Numbered from the stretch's first letter, positions 1 to 8,086 are shown. The stretch is 64,000 bases of DNA from Pseudobutyrivibrio xylanivorans (GCF_008935055.1 NZ_CP043028.1:1459901-1523900), one strand, 5' to 3'. The notes: generated by a model not told the origin, from the letters alone. Made by a program: numbers and translations.

Positions 1-906
1 AATACCTGCGCACTCGAAAAGTGGCTCGTATTCCTTGTACTCAAGGTCTGTACCCTTGTAAGTCTCAAGAACTTCGTATGCCTTCTGTCCTTCCTCTGAA
101 GCGAGCTTGCCAAGAACCTTGTCAGCAAGTGCCTCTGCAAGAATGTATGTATAGCCATCAGCTGCCTTTACTCTGATGTAAGTCTCTACTGGATTTACGC
201 AAAGTGCAAGGTTTGATGGAAGTGTCCATGGTGTTGTTGTCCAAGCGAGGAAGTAAGCATCCTCTCCCTTAATCTTGAAACGTGCGATTGCTGAGCGCTC
301 CTTAACAGTCTTGTAGCCCTGAGCAACCTCCTGCGCTGAAAGTGGAGTACCGCAACGAGGGCAATAAGGAACAATCTTGAATCCCTTGTAAAGGAGTTTC
401 TTGTCCCAAATTGTCTTGAGTGCCCACCACTCAGACTCGATGAAATTGTCATCGTATGTGATGTAAGGATTGTCCATATCTGCCCAGAAACCAACTGTGC
501 CAGAGAAATCCTCCCACATACCCTTGTATTTCCATACGGATTCCTTACACTGCTTGATGAAAGGCTCCATTCCGTATTCTTCAATCTGCTCTTTTCCATT
601 AAGACCAAGAAGCTTCTCAACCTCGAGCTCTACTGGAAGACCATGTGTATCCCAACCAGCCTTACGAGGAACGAACTTGCCCTTCATTGTCTGGTATCTA
701 GGAATCATGTCCTTAATGGCACGAGTCTCAACATGACCAATGTGAGGCTTGCCGTTTGCTGTTGGAGGGCCATCATAGAATGTGTATGTTTCCCCCTCTT
801 TTCTTGAATCCATTGACTTCTGGAAGATATCGTTCTCCTCCCAGAACTTGAGCACCTGCTTTTCGCGCTCAACAAAATTTAAGCTTGCGTCTACTTTGTT
901 GTACAT
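1..906 (-). CDS. ileS: Isoleucyl-tRNA synthetase, N-terminal part (runs off the window)
   Basis: Cytoplasmic class I aminoacyl-tRNA synthetase that charges tRNA-Ile. The visible 302 codons start [19 protein letters not shown] and carry the class I HIGH signature as PHIGH at residues 54-58, then the [10 protein letters not shown] block and the start of the editing domain ([12 protein letters not shown]). These blocks identify IleS rather than LeuRS or ValRS. The start ATG at 904-906 follows an AAAGGAAT ribosome site. The C-terminal two thirds lie outside the window. No T-box sequence is visible in the 108 bases upstream; that gap instead holds a hairpin pair. Confidence is high. Confidence 0.95.
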   Translation of the reverse strand, partial: MYNKVDASLNFVEREKQVLKFWEENDIFQKSMDSRKEGETYTFYDGPPTANGKPHIGHVETRAIKDMIPRYQTMKGKFVPRKAGWDTHGLPVELEVEKLLGLNGKEQIEEYGMEPFIKQCKESVWKYKGMWEDFSGTVGFWADMDNPYITYDDNFIESEWWALKTIWDKKLLYKGFKIVPYCPRCGTPLSAQEVAQGYKTVKERSAIARFKIKGEDAYFLAWTTTPWTLPSNLALCVNPVETYIRVKAADGYTYILAEALADKVLGKLASEEGQKAYEVLETYKGTDLEYKEYEPLFECAGI

Positions 907-972
907 ATAAAGTAATTCCTTTCTATGAGGATATGCTTTCTCGTCACATATCCCTTCTCTTATTTAATATGT

Positions 973-1010
973 AAAAACTCTGAAGCTGGTTAGACTTCAG
1001 ACTTCTAACC
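973..1010 (-). terminator. Intrinsic terminator overlapping an alternative hairpin, between the DUF4190-like gene and ileS
   Basis: On the minus strand a 7-bp stem (TCTGAAG / CTTCAGA, 979-985 with 995-1001) is followed by TTTTT at 973-977, a normal Rho-independent terminator for the upstream gene. A second stem, GGTTAG / CTAACC (988-993 with 1005-1010), shares bases with it, so both cannot form together. The overlap resembles a terminator/antiterminator pair ahead of ileS, but no ligand or tRNA-binding motif was found. Confidence 0.6.
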
Positions 1011-1014
1011 AATA

Positions 1015-1464
1015 TTAAAGTGTGTCATCTGGCTCTAAATCCTGCAATTCATTGTCCAAATCAAAATTGAACTCTGAATCGAAATTTGGATAGTCCTCAA
1101 TATTATTAAAGAAAATGCCGTCATTCATCATCAGGATGATATTATCAGCATTGCTAAACATGTAGGTCCAGCAGCCGATGCAAAGGACGATTGAAGCAAT
1201 AGCTGTCAGAATTCCTGTTACAGCAAGAGCCTTGCCCTTCTTTACTCCTCTGCCTGAATTGGAGCCAAGGAAAACTGCTCCGAAAATAATTGCAATAATC
1301 GAAGACAAAATATTCAGTCCAAACAAGAAAAATACCAAGGAAATTGCACCAATTATCAATGATGCAACTGCCAAGCCGTAGTTCATCGGAGGTGCATCCT
1401 TCCTATCGTTTAAAGAGTTCATCTCCTTATCAATATCCTCAACATACTGGTACTCGTAATTCAT
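1015..1464 (-). CDS. Small DUF4190-like membrane protein
   Basis: A 149-residue predicted membrane protein of unknown function. A hydrophilic N-terminus (about 27 residues) precedes two or three hydrophobic segments: AVASLIIGAISLVFFLFG, then a glycine-rich stretch (IIAIIFGAVFLG), then GILTAIASIVLCIGCW. The pattern of a small-residue helix, a GLAV-like segment and a second helix is that of DUF4190 proteins common in Firmicutes. The C-terminus is strongly acidic (ELQDLEPDDTL). The start ATG has a GAGGAGAAATC ribosome site. The gene lies directly upstream of ileS on the same strand, separated by a terminator. Confidence 0.7.
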   Translation of the reverse strand: MNYEYQYVEDIDKEMNSLNDRKDAPPMNYGLAVASLIIGAISLVFFLFGLNILSSIIAIIFGAVFLGSNSGRGVKKGKALAVTGILTAIASIVLCIGCWTYMFSNADNIILMMNDGIFFNNIEDYPNFDSEFNFDLDNELQDLEPDDTL

Positions 1465-1543
1465 GATTTCTCCTCGGATAAATATAGTCTACCTAATCTT
1501 AAATATTCTACCCTTTATACCGCGTAAATACAAGCATAAAAAC

Positions 1544-1683
1544 GCCCCCAGTTACGGCTACAAGCCGTGCGAACTATCTCTCAGCGTAAAAATGCCCCTA
1601 GTAGGCATCAAGCTCTGAGGTCTCTCAAGCGAAACATGTAGTTGAGCGGAGAGACTCTCAGGCTTGTAGCCGTAACTAGGGGC
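1544..1683 (-). repeat. Structured palindromic repeat (R family): half copy plus full copy, 3' of dhaK
   Basis: A full palindrome (1594-1683) begins GCCCCTAGTAGGCATCAAGC and ends with the arm GGCTTGTAGCCGTAACTAGG. Its centre contains ACATGTAGT. A second half copy (1544-1590, CAGTTACGGCTACAAGCC) lies beside it. Read on the minus strand it follows dhaK in the sense orientation and ends in GGGGCATTTTTAC, so it can act as a terminator. Related copies lie at 2729, 9206, 32224, 41887 and 55102. Confidence 0.8.
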
Positions 1684-1700
1684 TTCATAAACCTAAGAGA

Positions 1701-2696
1701 TTATACTTGTACGAAGGCTGGTGTGTCAGCTGGGGCTGCCAGGAATTTCTTGAGTTCGTCGTCGACCTTGAGGAGGGTAATTGAGAATCCTTCCATGTCG
1801 AGGGATGTCATGTAGTTGCCAACGAGTGTCTTGGCTACTTTGATTCCCTTGCCGTCGAGAACTTCCTTCACGTGCTTGTTAGCCACGAAAAGCTCCATGA
1901 GAGGTGTGCCACCCATTCCGTTGACCATAACAGCAACCTCATCGCCTGAATTGTAGATGCCTTCTGCAAAAATCTTATCAAGAAGCTTGTCTGCAATCTC
2001 GTTAACTGAGCTAATTTTCTCACGGTTAACACCAGGCTCACCATGAATTCCAATACCGATTTCGATTTCGTCCTCAGCTAAGTCAAAGCTTGGCTTTCCA
2101 GCTGCTGGAACTGTACATGCATCAATAGCCATACCCATAGAGCGAACATTTGCGATAACCTTCTCAGCTACGCGCTTAACCTCTGCCAAGTCTCCGCCTG
2201 CTTCAGCACATGCGCCTGCAATCTTGTGAACGAAGATTGTACCTGCAATGCCTCGGCGTCCTGTGGTCCATGTACTATTTTCAACGGCAACATCATCTGC
2301 TGTGATAACCTGGTCAACCTCGATGCCCTCATCTCGAGCCATATCAGCTGCCATTTCAAAGTTCATAACATCGCCAGTGTAGTTCTTGATTACAAGAAGT
2401 ACGCCCTTGCCACCATCAGCAGCCTTGATTGCCTCATAAACCTGATCAGGTGTTGGAGATGTGAAAACTGCACCTGCGATAGCGCCATCAAGCATTCCCT
2501 TTCCAACATAGCCACCGTGTGCTGGCTCGTGGCCGCTGCCTCCACCTGAAACAAGAGCTACCTTACCTGCAGAGCCTCCTGCTCTAACTACAACATCAAG
2601 ACCATCAAGTCTCTTGATGTACTGTGGATAGGCTGCTACCATGCCGTCTAGCATCTCATCTACGATGTTATCAACCCCATTAATAAGTTTTTTCAT
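1701..2696 (-). CDS. dhaK: Dihydroxyacetone kinase subunit DhaK
   Basis: Substrate-binding subunit of the PTS-dependent dihydroxyacetone kinase, which makes dihydroxyacetone phosphate in the cytoplasm. It has 331 residues, the usual family length. Key residues fall at the Escherichia coli numbers: His56 in GGGSGHEPAH, Lys104 and Asp109 in LVIKNYTGDV, and the substrate-binding His218 in GIGIHGEPG. The start has an AGGAGG ribosome site. It is the last gene of a minus-strand dhaL-dhaM-dhaK set; the 164-base gap to dhaM holds a palindromic repeat, so DhaK may be partly uncoupled from the first two genes. No glycerol dehydrogenase gene is nearby. Confidence 0.95.
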   Translation of the reverse strand: MKKLINGVDNIVDEMLDGMVAAYPQYIKRLDGLDVVVRAGGSAGKVALVSGGGSGHEPAHGGYVGKGMLDGAIAGAVFTSPTPDQVYEAIKAADGGKGVLLVIKNYTGDVMNFEMAADMARDEGIEVDQVITADDVAVENSTWTTGRRGIAGTIFVHKIAGACAEAGGDLAEVKRVAEKVIANVRSMGMAIDACTVPAAGKPSFDLAEDEIEIGIGIHGEPGVNREKISSVNEIADKLLDKIFAEGIYNSGDEVAVMVNGMGGTPLMELFVANKHVKEVLDGKGIKVAKTLVGNYMTSLDMEGFSITLLKVDDELKKFLAAPADTPAFVQV

Positions 2697-2728
2697 AAAT
2701 AATTACCTCCTCCTAAGTAATTTACTCC

Positions 2729-2812
2729 GCTGGTTACACCTACAATCCTGAGTGTTTCTCAGTTCGACTACATGTCTCACTTGAGAAACCTCAGAGATTG
2801 TTGGCTACCAGC
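2729..2812 (+). repeat. R-family palindrome between dhaM and dhaK
   Basis: Arms GCTGGTTACACCTACAATCC and the complementary side ending GATTGTTGGCTACCAGC enclose GACTACATGTC at the apex. Compared with other copies the inner stem changed from AAGC/GCTT to AATC/GATT, a compensating double change, while the CTACA loop is kept. It lies inside the dha operon, in the opposite orientation to transcription. Confidence 0.7.
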
Positions 2813-2860
2813 TCATCTAAGTATTTCTGTTATCAACTACCAGACACTTGCCAAAACACG

Positions 2861-3256
2861 TTATTCCGGTATTTTACGCACGCCACGACAATCCTCCGCT
2901 GCTTTTAGGACAGCCTCCAGGTCGCTGCCCACCATAGCGCTAACTGCCGCTGCAATAGTGCCCTCTACAATTGGTGCATCCGCCAGCTTCACTTTGATAT
3001 TCTCGTCCTCCAAAAGCTCGATAGCTGTCTCTGAGCTCATTACTCCACTACCCAGATCAGCCAACACGACAACGCCATCCCCATCATTGGCCTGTCTTAT
3101 CGCTTCGGAAATACGAATTGCGTCTGTACCAATAGATCCATCTTCCATCCCCCCTGCTGCAACTATCCCCTTATGTGCTGCAGCAATCTCGGAAGTTAAA
3201 TCCTTTAATCCCTCAGCGATTTTGGCGCTGTGGGAAACTAAAACTAATCCTACCAT
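2861..3256 (-). CDS. dhaM: PTS-dependent dihydroxyacetone kinase phosphotransferase subunit DhaM (single-domain)
   Basis: Phosphocarrier that passes phosphate from the PTS to DhaL-bound ADP. At 131 residues it consists only of the EIIA-mannose-like domain; E. coli DhaM has extra HPr and EI-like domains. The phosphorylatable histidine is His9 in VGLVLVSHSAKIAEG. The ADLGSGVMSSETAIE segment matches the family. It lies 33 bases downstream of dhaL. The single-domain form implies it takes phosphate from the general HPr, as in other Firmicutes. Confidence 0.9.
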   Translation of the reverse strand: MVGLVLVSHSAKIAEGLKDLTSEIAAAHKGIVAAGGMEDGSIGTDAIRISEAIRQANDGDGVVVLADLGSGVMSSETAIELLEDENIKVKLADAPIVEGTIAAAVSAMVGSDLEAVLKAAEDCRGVRKIPE

Positions 3257-3289
3257 AACAAATCCCCCATTTGTTAATTCGTATATACG

Positions 3290-3910
3290 TTAGCCCTTTA
3301 GAAAATCTCTGATAGTTTCCAAGGTCAATGTAAGAGATGTAGCACCTGGATCCTGATGACCTATGCTTCGCTCACCAAGATAGCTTGCGCGTCCCTTTGT
3401 TGCTGCGATAGTCTTAGTAAACTCAATACCTTCATTTGCAGCTATACAAGCAGCATCAAGTGCATCCACAACACTTGCCCCCTCAGCAAGCTTCTCTGAA
3501 AAAACATCTGTTGCAGGCATCAATGCGTCAAGCATAGTCTTTTCCCCCTTTTCAGCATGACCACGCTTTTGGATTCCTGCAATTGCAGCTTCGAGTGCGC
3601 CCTTGAAATCCTCTCCTGCTAACTCGGTTTTTCCAGCAAAGACCTTAGCCGCCTCCATGTAGGCAGTTCCATACAATGGTCCTGACGCTCCACCCACTGT
3701 AGACAAAAGAGTCATTCCTGTTTTCTTCAAAACGTTTCCAATGTCGGGATCTTCTGGATCAACCTTTTCGATGACTGCCTGAAATCCTCTGGCCATGTTT
3801 ACACCATGATCGGCATCGCCTATTTCACGGTCCAAATCTGTAAGAAAATCCTTGTTATCAATGATTTTCTCTGCGATGGCCTTGAGGCAGTCGTAGACTT
3901 TTGTAGACAT
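3290..3910 (-). CDS. dhaL: Dihydroxyacetone kinase subunit DhaL
   Basis: ADP/ATP-binding subunit of dihydroxyacetone kinase. The 206-residue helical-barrel protein has the nucleotide/Mg motif EIGDADHGVNMARGF near residues 29-43, the TLLSTVGGASGPLYGT loop and the C-terminal RASYLGERSIGHQDPGATS block, all typical of DhaL. The start follows a GGAGAAGGGGGA ribosome site. It is the first gene of the dhaL-dhaM-dhaK set, an unusual order compared with the common dhaKLM. A strong extended -10 promoter lies just upstream. Confidence 0.95.
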   Translation of the reverse strand: MSTKVYDCLKAIAEKIIDNKDFLTDLDREIGDADHGVNMARGFQAVIEKVDPEDPDIGNVLKKTGMTLLSTVGGASGPLYGTAYMEAAKVFAGKTELAGEDFKGALEAAIAGIQKRGHAEKGEKTMLDALMPATDVFSEKLAEGASVVDALDAACIAANEGIEFTKTIAATKGRASYLGERSIGHQDPGATSLTLTLETIRDFLKG

Positions 3911-3946
3911 AAAAATTCCCCCTTCTCCTAGAATTTCGATAGTATT

Positions 3947-3955
3947 ATTATAGCA
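3947..3955 (-). promoter_or_regulatory. Extended -10 promoter for the dha operon
   Basis: On the minus strand the bases read TGCTATAAT, a perfect extended -10 (TGnTATAAT), about 37 bases upstream of the dhaL start codon. No good -35 hexamer is visible at 17 bases, which fits an extended -10 promoter. Confidence 0.55.
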
Positions 3956-3994
3956 AAATTCAAGAAAAAGAGGGTAAGTTTTTTGACAATTTTA

Positions 3995-5314
3995 TTATAA
4001 TGAGGCCTCGTAATAATCACGAATCATAAAGTAGTTATTTATAGCTCTCTGGAACATGTCATTAATATCCTGCTCCCTGTACAAGCCGTCCTCGTTTGGA
4101 GTGATGCTATTAAACTTCAAATCGTATATCTGAGGTGGATTGGTCAAATCCAACATTGAAACTGCTCTAAGCTGTTCAGTAGTCTGATAAACCAAATCAA
4201 CATCCCAGAAGTTTTCACCTGTTGCATTGCTCCATTTTGAGAATACAATCTTTGAGCCAATAGGTGTGCGACTCTCCACTGAGTTTGGTGCCTCATAGGA
4301 CTGAACGCCCAAATCAGCAAGTACACTTCCGATATTTGAATCATGGCCGCAAAGGAATGTGAACTTTCTGCTTGGATTCTTCATCTCAGAATTAATCTCG
4401 TTTACAAGTGGATAGGCAACGTTGGCAGCCAACAGAGGTGTGCCAAACATTATCTCACCGTAGGCATCCTTTATTTCAGAAATCTCCTTCCACTGCTTGT
4501 TTGAAAGCTTCTTTCCAAAGCCCGCTGCACTGTCGTTAGTTTCCTCGTAATACTGTAAAACCAGAGCATCGCTGATAGACACTGCTGTGCTTGCAGAGCC
4601 CTTAACTCTAGGTTCATCAAAAGTCTTAATAGAATATACATTGTCGGTGGTAACCAGTTTTGTCACTTCTCCACTTTTCCATGCTTTTGAATCCTTCATA
4701 TCCACAACCCTTGAAACAAGGTCGTAGTTGTCCTGCAGCTCTGCTATCTCCTTGCTATGAAGAGCATTAATCTGATTTGTAACATCCTTTACATATTCAT
4801 CTGTACAGAAGGTAAGCTGCGGATTAAATACAGGGTCCATCGTGTCAAACTCTGAATGATATTCGATTCGCACATTTGCTGTAGGCATCATGCCCGCTGT
4901 GAAATATTGCGCAGTGGCAATAGTTCGCTGCTTTGAATTTGAATATACCCTGACCTCACCGTCAGCAGGATGATAGTTTTCAGTAATGAGCCCCTGACTA
5001 ACCAGCCATTTTCTAAAGAACTGGCCCATCTCTGTTTCCAGCACTCCGCCCTTCAGCGAAAGCTCACTAGGTGAAGATGACCACTCATGCCAGGTATATG
5101 GTGTCACTTTGCCCAGCAAGGAATCCCCTCCGCTAAGTGGTGCTCTTATGTTGTGGCGACTGAGCACAACCACCTGCTGCAGCTGATAGCCTTCGTGTAA
5201 AAGCCCATCATCCTCTTTTGCAAAGGCAGTAGCCGAAAACAGATTGATGCATACTGCGATTGTAAGAGATACTGCGATTGCTGAATTTCTAATACCCCAA
5301 ATTTTTCTACTCAA
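3995..5314 (-). CDS. Exported histidine acid phosphatase (Agp/phytase type)
   Basis: Secreted phosphomonoesterase of the branch-2 histidine phosphatase family, probably acting on sugar phosphates or inositol phosphates. The 439-residue protein starts with a signal peptide (IAVSLTIAVCINLFSATAFA, residues about 13-32). The catalytic motif is RHNIRAP at 53-59, the variant also seen in glucose-1-phosphatase Agp (RHNLRAP) instead of RHGxRxP. The C-terminal proton-donor motif is CGHDSN (His324, Asp325). The start codon is TTG, preceded by GGGGTG. It appears to be transcribed alone. The exact substrate cannot be told from the sequence. Confidence 0.85.
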   Translation of the reverse strand: MSRKIWGIRNSAIAVSLTIAVCINLFSATAFAKEDDGLLHEGYQLQQVVVLSRHNIRAPLSGGDSLLGKVTPYTWHEWSSSPSELSLKGGVLETEMGQFFRKWLVSQGLITENYHPADGEVRVYSNSKQRTIATAQYFTAGMMPTANVRIEYHSEFDTMDPVFNPQLTFCTDEYVKDVTNQINALHSKEIAELQDNYDLVSRVVDMKDSKAWKSGEVTKLVTTDNVYSIKTFDEPRVKGSASTAVSISDALVLQYYEETNDSAAGFGKKLSNKQWKEISEIKDAYGEIMFGTPLLAANVAYPLVNEINSEMKNPSRKFTFLCGHDSNIGSVLADLGVQSYEAPNSVESRTPIGSKIVFSKWSNATGENFWDVDLVYQTTEQLRAVSMLDLTNPPQIYDLKFNSITPNEDGLYREQDINDMFQRAINNYFMIRDYYEASL

Positions 5315-5366
5315 AATACTTTCACCCCCTATGCTTTTAATTCTTTAATATACTCAACAATTGGTT

Positions 5367-5777
5367 CTATATCACTATCCCATTACAATGGTCAATCTGG
5401 TGTTGAATAGATTCTGCAGTAAGCCCTGTGTACTTGGCATGCTGTGGTTCAAAGTTTTGATTAAGGAAATCCACTTCAATCTCTTCATATCTGGTACAAG
5501 GTCTAACTCCATCTAAGGAAAGACATCCCTCCTCAGTCAGATACTCACCCTTCTTCTTTGTAATCTTTGGATTTATCATTACAAACTGAAAAGGGCCAGC
5601 TGCAACAGCAATAATAGTTTTCTTCTCTCCAATCATGTTGGCACACATACCTACGCAATGATCTATGTTTGCTCTTAGTGTGTCCAGCAAATCCTGAGCT
5701 ATCTGTGCATCCTTCTCTGTGGCTGGCTCGCACTTCTGAGCCAAAAACATTTGATTTCTAATTATCTTCTGTACCAT
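5367..5777 (-). CDS. Short peptide deformylase-like protein with altered active-site motifs
   Basis: A 136-residue member of the peptide deformylase fold, a metalloenzyme family that removes formyl groups from nascent proteins. Motif 2 is intact (EEGCLSL, metal ligand Cys85). Motif 1 reads CVGMCANMIG where canonical enzymes have GxGLAAPQ, so the catalytic Gln is Met48; from memory this is usual in a short clostridial subfamily. Motif 3 reads QHQIDH in place of HExxH: both metal-binding histidines are kept but the catalytic Glu is Gln127. The protein ends right after motif 3. The ATG at 5777 is chosen for its GGAGAG ribosome site. It is probably not the housekeeping deformylase and may be inactive. 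Confidence 0.7.
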   Translation of the reverse strand: MVQKIIRNQMFLAQKCEPATEKDAQIAQDLLDTLRANIDHCVGMCANMIGEKKTIIAVAAGPFQFVMINPKITKKKGEYLTEEGCLSLDGVRPCTRYEEIEVDFLNQNFEPQHAKYTGLTAESIQHQIDHCNGIVI

Positions 5778-5953
5778 AATCTCTCTCCAGTATCTTTCAA
5801 GCATACAGCCCACAGTCCAAAACCATCCTTACGGTAGCGGTTCATATTTCTTACAATCCAATCTCTGACTCTTTTCTCGTCAAAAGTATATAGATAATGC
5901 TGCATGATATCCTTATCAGCAAGAACTTTATATAATGCATCAAAATCATTACA
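5762..5953 (-). pseudogene. Remnant of a GNAT-family acetyltransferase
   Basis: A 63-codon frame without a start codon reads NDFDALYKVLADKDIMQHY, then YTFDEKRVRDWIVRNMNRYR and DGFGLWAVCLKDTGE before a stop. This matches the first part of RimJ/RimL-like N-acetyltransferases. The first 15-20 residues and the acetyl-CoA-binding half are missing. Its 5' end coincides with the first unit of the palindrome array at 5949, and its 3' end runs into the start of the deformylase-like gene. Confidence 0.75.
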
Positions 5954-6208
5954 GTTTTTTTTTGCTGTTTTCTCTCAAAACACTGTAACCCAAATTTCTC
6001 AAATCAAGCTACCTACAGTGTTTATTTCATTTTTTGTAAATAACACTGTAATATCTGCTTTGTTTTCATAATATCATTCCATTTTCATGTAGCAATTTAG
6101 GACACAAGCCTCATTTTTACAGTGTTTTTCGACCCTATTCTAAAAAACACTGTAACATATCATTTCCTCTTACAGTGTTGTTTTTCATTTTCCCAATAAA
6201 CACCGTAA
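5949..6208. repeat. Palindrome array A (about 39-bp units, four copies)
   Basis: Four inverted-repeat units at 5949-5988, 6013-6051, 6117-6155 and 6170-6208. Each has arms of the type TTACAGTGTTT / AAACACTGTAA around an AT-rich centre. Spacing is irregular (start to start 64, 104 and 53 bases), as if one unit were lost between copies two and three. Spacers are unrelated to each other. The array is bounded on one side by a GNAT gene remnant. Confidence 0.8.
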
Positions 6209-6330
6209 ATCCATAAGGAACACTTCCTGCCCCTCTTCCATTAGCATTCTCTTAACCGTAAAACTTTTTATAAGGACTTTTTTTATTTAGAATGTTTATT
6301 CATCTTTCTGCCTAACTGATTATCTCCATT

Positions 6331-6726
6331 TCAGTTCCCATTACAAAGATTCTTTTCCTTCTCAAAGAATGCTTTTTTTAGCTGCTGGTATTCCTCTTCT
6401 TTACAGACTTCAAGACAATTGTGTTCAAATGATTTTGTAATTTCAAAGCATTCTTTCATATTGGCGCAGGGGTATTCCCGGCATTCAGCACATGTTTTGA
6501 TACCTCTATCTTCGCAACATTTTACTACTTGATATCTACACCAATTTTCAGGCTTACATCCTGTACAGCTAATCTCTTCATTTGTAACAATATGATCCCG
6601 ATATCCAATTTTCATCCACAGTTCTGCTGTGTGACGCAGTTCTTCACTAGTTTTTTCATATGGATGTGCCACATAACGTGGACACGCTGCACAATCATTT
6701 CCACAAGCCGCAATTATCTTCTCCAA
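6331..6726 (-). CDS. DUF3795 cysteine-rich protein
   Basis: A 131-residue cytoplasmic protein with many cysteines in CxxC-like pairs: CGNDCAACPRY near the N-terminus, then CTGC, WCRYQVVKCC and CAECREYPC. This is the DUF3795 pattern, a family thought to bind a metal but of unknown function. The start is TTG, preceded by GGGAGG with six bases of spacing; no ATG is better placed. It appears monocistronic. Family assignment is firm, role unknown. Confidence 0.75.
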   Translation of the reverse strand: MEKIIAACGNDCAACPRYVAHPYEKTSEELRHTAELWMKIGYRDHIVTNEEISCTGCKPENWCRYQVVKCCEDRGIKTCAECREYPCANMKECFEITKSFEHNCLEVCKEEEYQQLKKAFFEKEKNLCNGN

Positions 6727-6797
6727 TTAATACCTCCCACCGTTATGTTCTATTTTTTAGCTCTTGGAGACCTCTGGACAAACTAGAAAAATGAAGT

Positions 6798-6826
6798 AAA
6801 AAAGCCGCGACAAAAAATGCCACGGC
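6798..6826 (-). terminator. Intrinsic terminator
   Basis: On the minus strand a 9-bp stem (GCCGTGGCA / TGTCGCGGC, two G-U pairs) is followed by TTTTTT. It lies downstream of the small reading frame at 6849-6917 and upstream of the DUF3795 gene. Confidence 0.75.
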
Positions 6827-6848
6827 CATTACAATCACAAAAAATAAT

Positions 6849-6917
6849 CTATCTTAAATCAATATCCGAGGTCATCCATCCATATTCAATTGTCTTATCT
6901 AATACCCTTCTACTCAT
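6849..6917 (-). CDS. Possible 22-residue small protein
   Basis: A short frame reads MSRRVLDKTIEYGWMTSDID followed by LR and a stop. The start has a GCGAGG ribosome site five bases away, and an intrinsic terminator follows about 25 bases after the stop, so ribosome site, frame and terminator form a compact unit. No family is recognised. It could equally be the surviving 5' end of a lost gene. The rest of the 300-base gap (6727-7026) shows nothing else. Confidence 0.35.
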   Translation of the reverse strand: MSRRVLDKTIEYGWMTSDIDLR

Positions 6918-7026
6918 AAATGATTACCTCGCTTTCCTTTTTATTTTATCAACTACATCTTGAAGTATAGCAATTATATACCACACTTTCAATTATGTTA
7001 TGTAATTTACACTGACTTCAAAATGG

Positions 7027-8058
7027 TTATTCGTATATTAATTTAATATTATCATCCGCCACAACATGTGCATGGGCTCCTGATATTATTGGCATTGCAG
7101 GAGCAAGATGCCCAACATCAGCGTCCATTATGATTGGTACGTTATACTTGCCCAGGATTCCAGTAACTGCATTGTATTGGTCCAAGCCCATCATCTCCTG
7201 CTTCCATGCGAAAGCTGGGCGACCTACTATGAAGCCCTTTGCATATTTAAACCAGCCAGCACGATCCAGATTCCAAAGCGCCCTGCGAATGGACATTACA
7301 TTCAAATCACAAGCCTCAACAAACCAGATGACGCCCTCATCCTTGTATCGTTCATTGAAAGCGGCTACCTCGTCAAACTTAGTCCCCACAAGGTTTGCCA
7401 AGCAGTCCAAGCAACCGCCTGTGATAATTCCACTAAATTCTGGCAGGCGATTCATTTCAGCCTCACCCATGAAAAGCTTAAGCTCTTTTTTCTCCGTAAG
7501 GTTATATCCCACAAAAGGATGCTCCTCATCCTTCAGTGATTCTACTTCGAAGCGGTCATAACCTGAAACCTCAGATTTCTTTCCAGTGAAAATATCAATT
7601 GCATCAAGCAACGCTGGCTCGAGCTTTTCCATTCCAAAAGCACCAATGCTTGGGCCATAAATTGCAGCTGTATCACATATTGTGTTCAGCAAAAATGTAA
7701 AGTTGGTATTGTCGGAATAGCCCATATACCACTTTGGCTTGGCAGCCTTGACCGCTTCAAAATCCACATAGTCAAGGGTCTCGCACATCAGCTCTCCACC
7801 GCCGCAGGTGATGAGCATATCATTATCCTCACTGCAATAGAACTCTGTCAGCTCACGACCACAATTCTCCGGAGTAGAACTGATTCCAATACCTTCATTC
7901 TTCCGGCAATTAGGACCTTCAATCAGTTTGTAGCCCATCCCTTCAAATCGCTTTTCTGCCGCATCCAAGCAGCTCTTATATGGGTCCACCGAGCACCCAA
8001 ACGAAGGTGCCACCAGACCAATCGTACCTCCAGGTTGGAGGAACTTTGGATATCTCAT
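7027..8058 (-). CDS. LD-carboxypeptidase / MccF-like S66 peptidase
   Basis: A 343-residue serine peptidase of family S66, which includes murein tetrapeptide LD-carboxypeptidases and the microcin C immunity protein MccF. The nucleophile is Ser115 in YMGYSDNTNFTFL. The oxyanion region is ITCGGGE, and the C-terminal DADVGHLAPAMPI block supplies the catalytic His. The ATG at 8058 is chosen because an AAGGAG site lies six bases upstream and the family begins at this point; the frame stays open upstream only through a palindromic repeat. Cell-wall recycling versus peptide-nucleotide detoxification cannot be decided from sequence. Confidence 0.85.
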   Translation of the reverse strand: MRYPKFLQPGGTIGLVAPSFGCSVDPYKSCLDAAEKRFEGMGYKLIEGPNCRKNEGIGISSTPENCGRELTEFYCSEDNDMLITCGGGELMCETLDYVDFEAVKAAKPKWYMGYSDNTNFTFLLNTICDTAAIYGPSIGAFGMEKLEPALLDAIDIFTGKKSEVSGYDRFEVESLKDEEHPFVGYNLTEKKELKLFMGEAEMNRLPEFSGIITGGCLDCLANLVGTKFDEVAAFNERYKDEGVIWFVEACDLNVMSIRRALWNLDRAGWFKYAKGFIVGRPAFAWKQEMMGLDQYNAVTGILGKYNVPIIMDADVGHLAPAMPIISGAHAHVVADDNIKLIYE

Positions 8059-8086
8059 GTCGTTCTCCTTTTTGATGAACTTATAA

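Noticed and set aside
907..1014. T-box riboswitch upstream of ileS
   Set aside because: No AGGGTGGNACCGCG-type T-box sequence and only 108 bases of leader containing a terminator of the previous gene.
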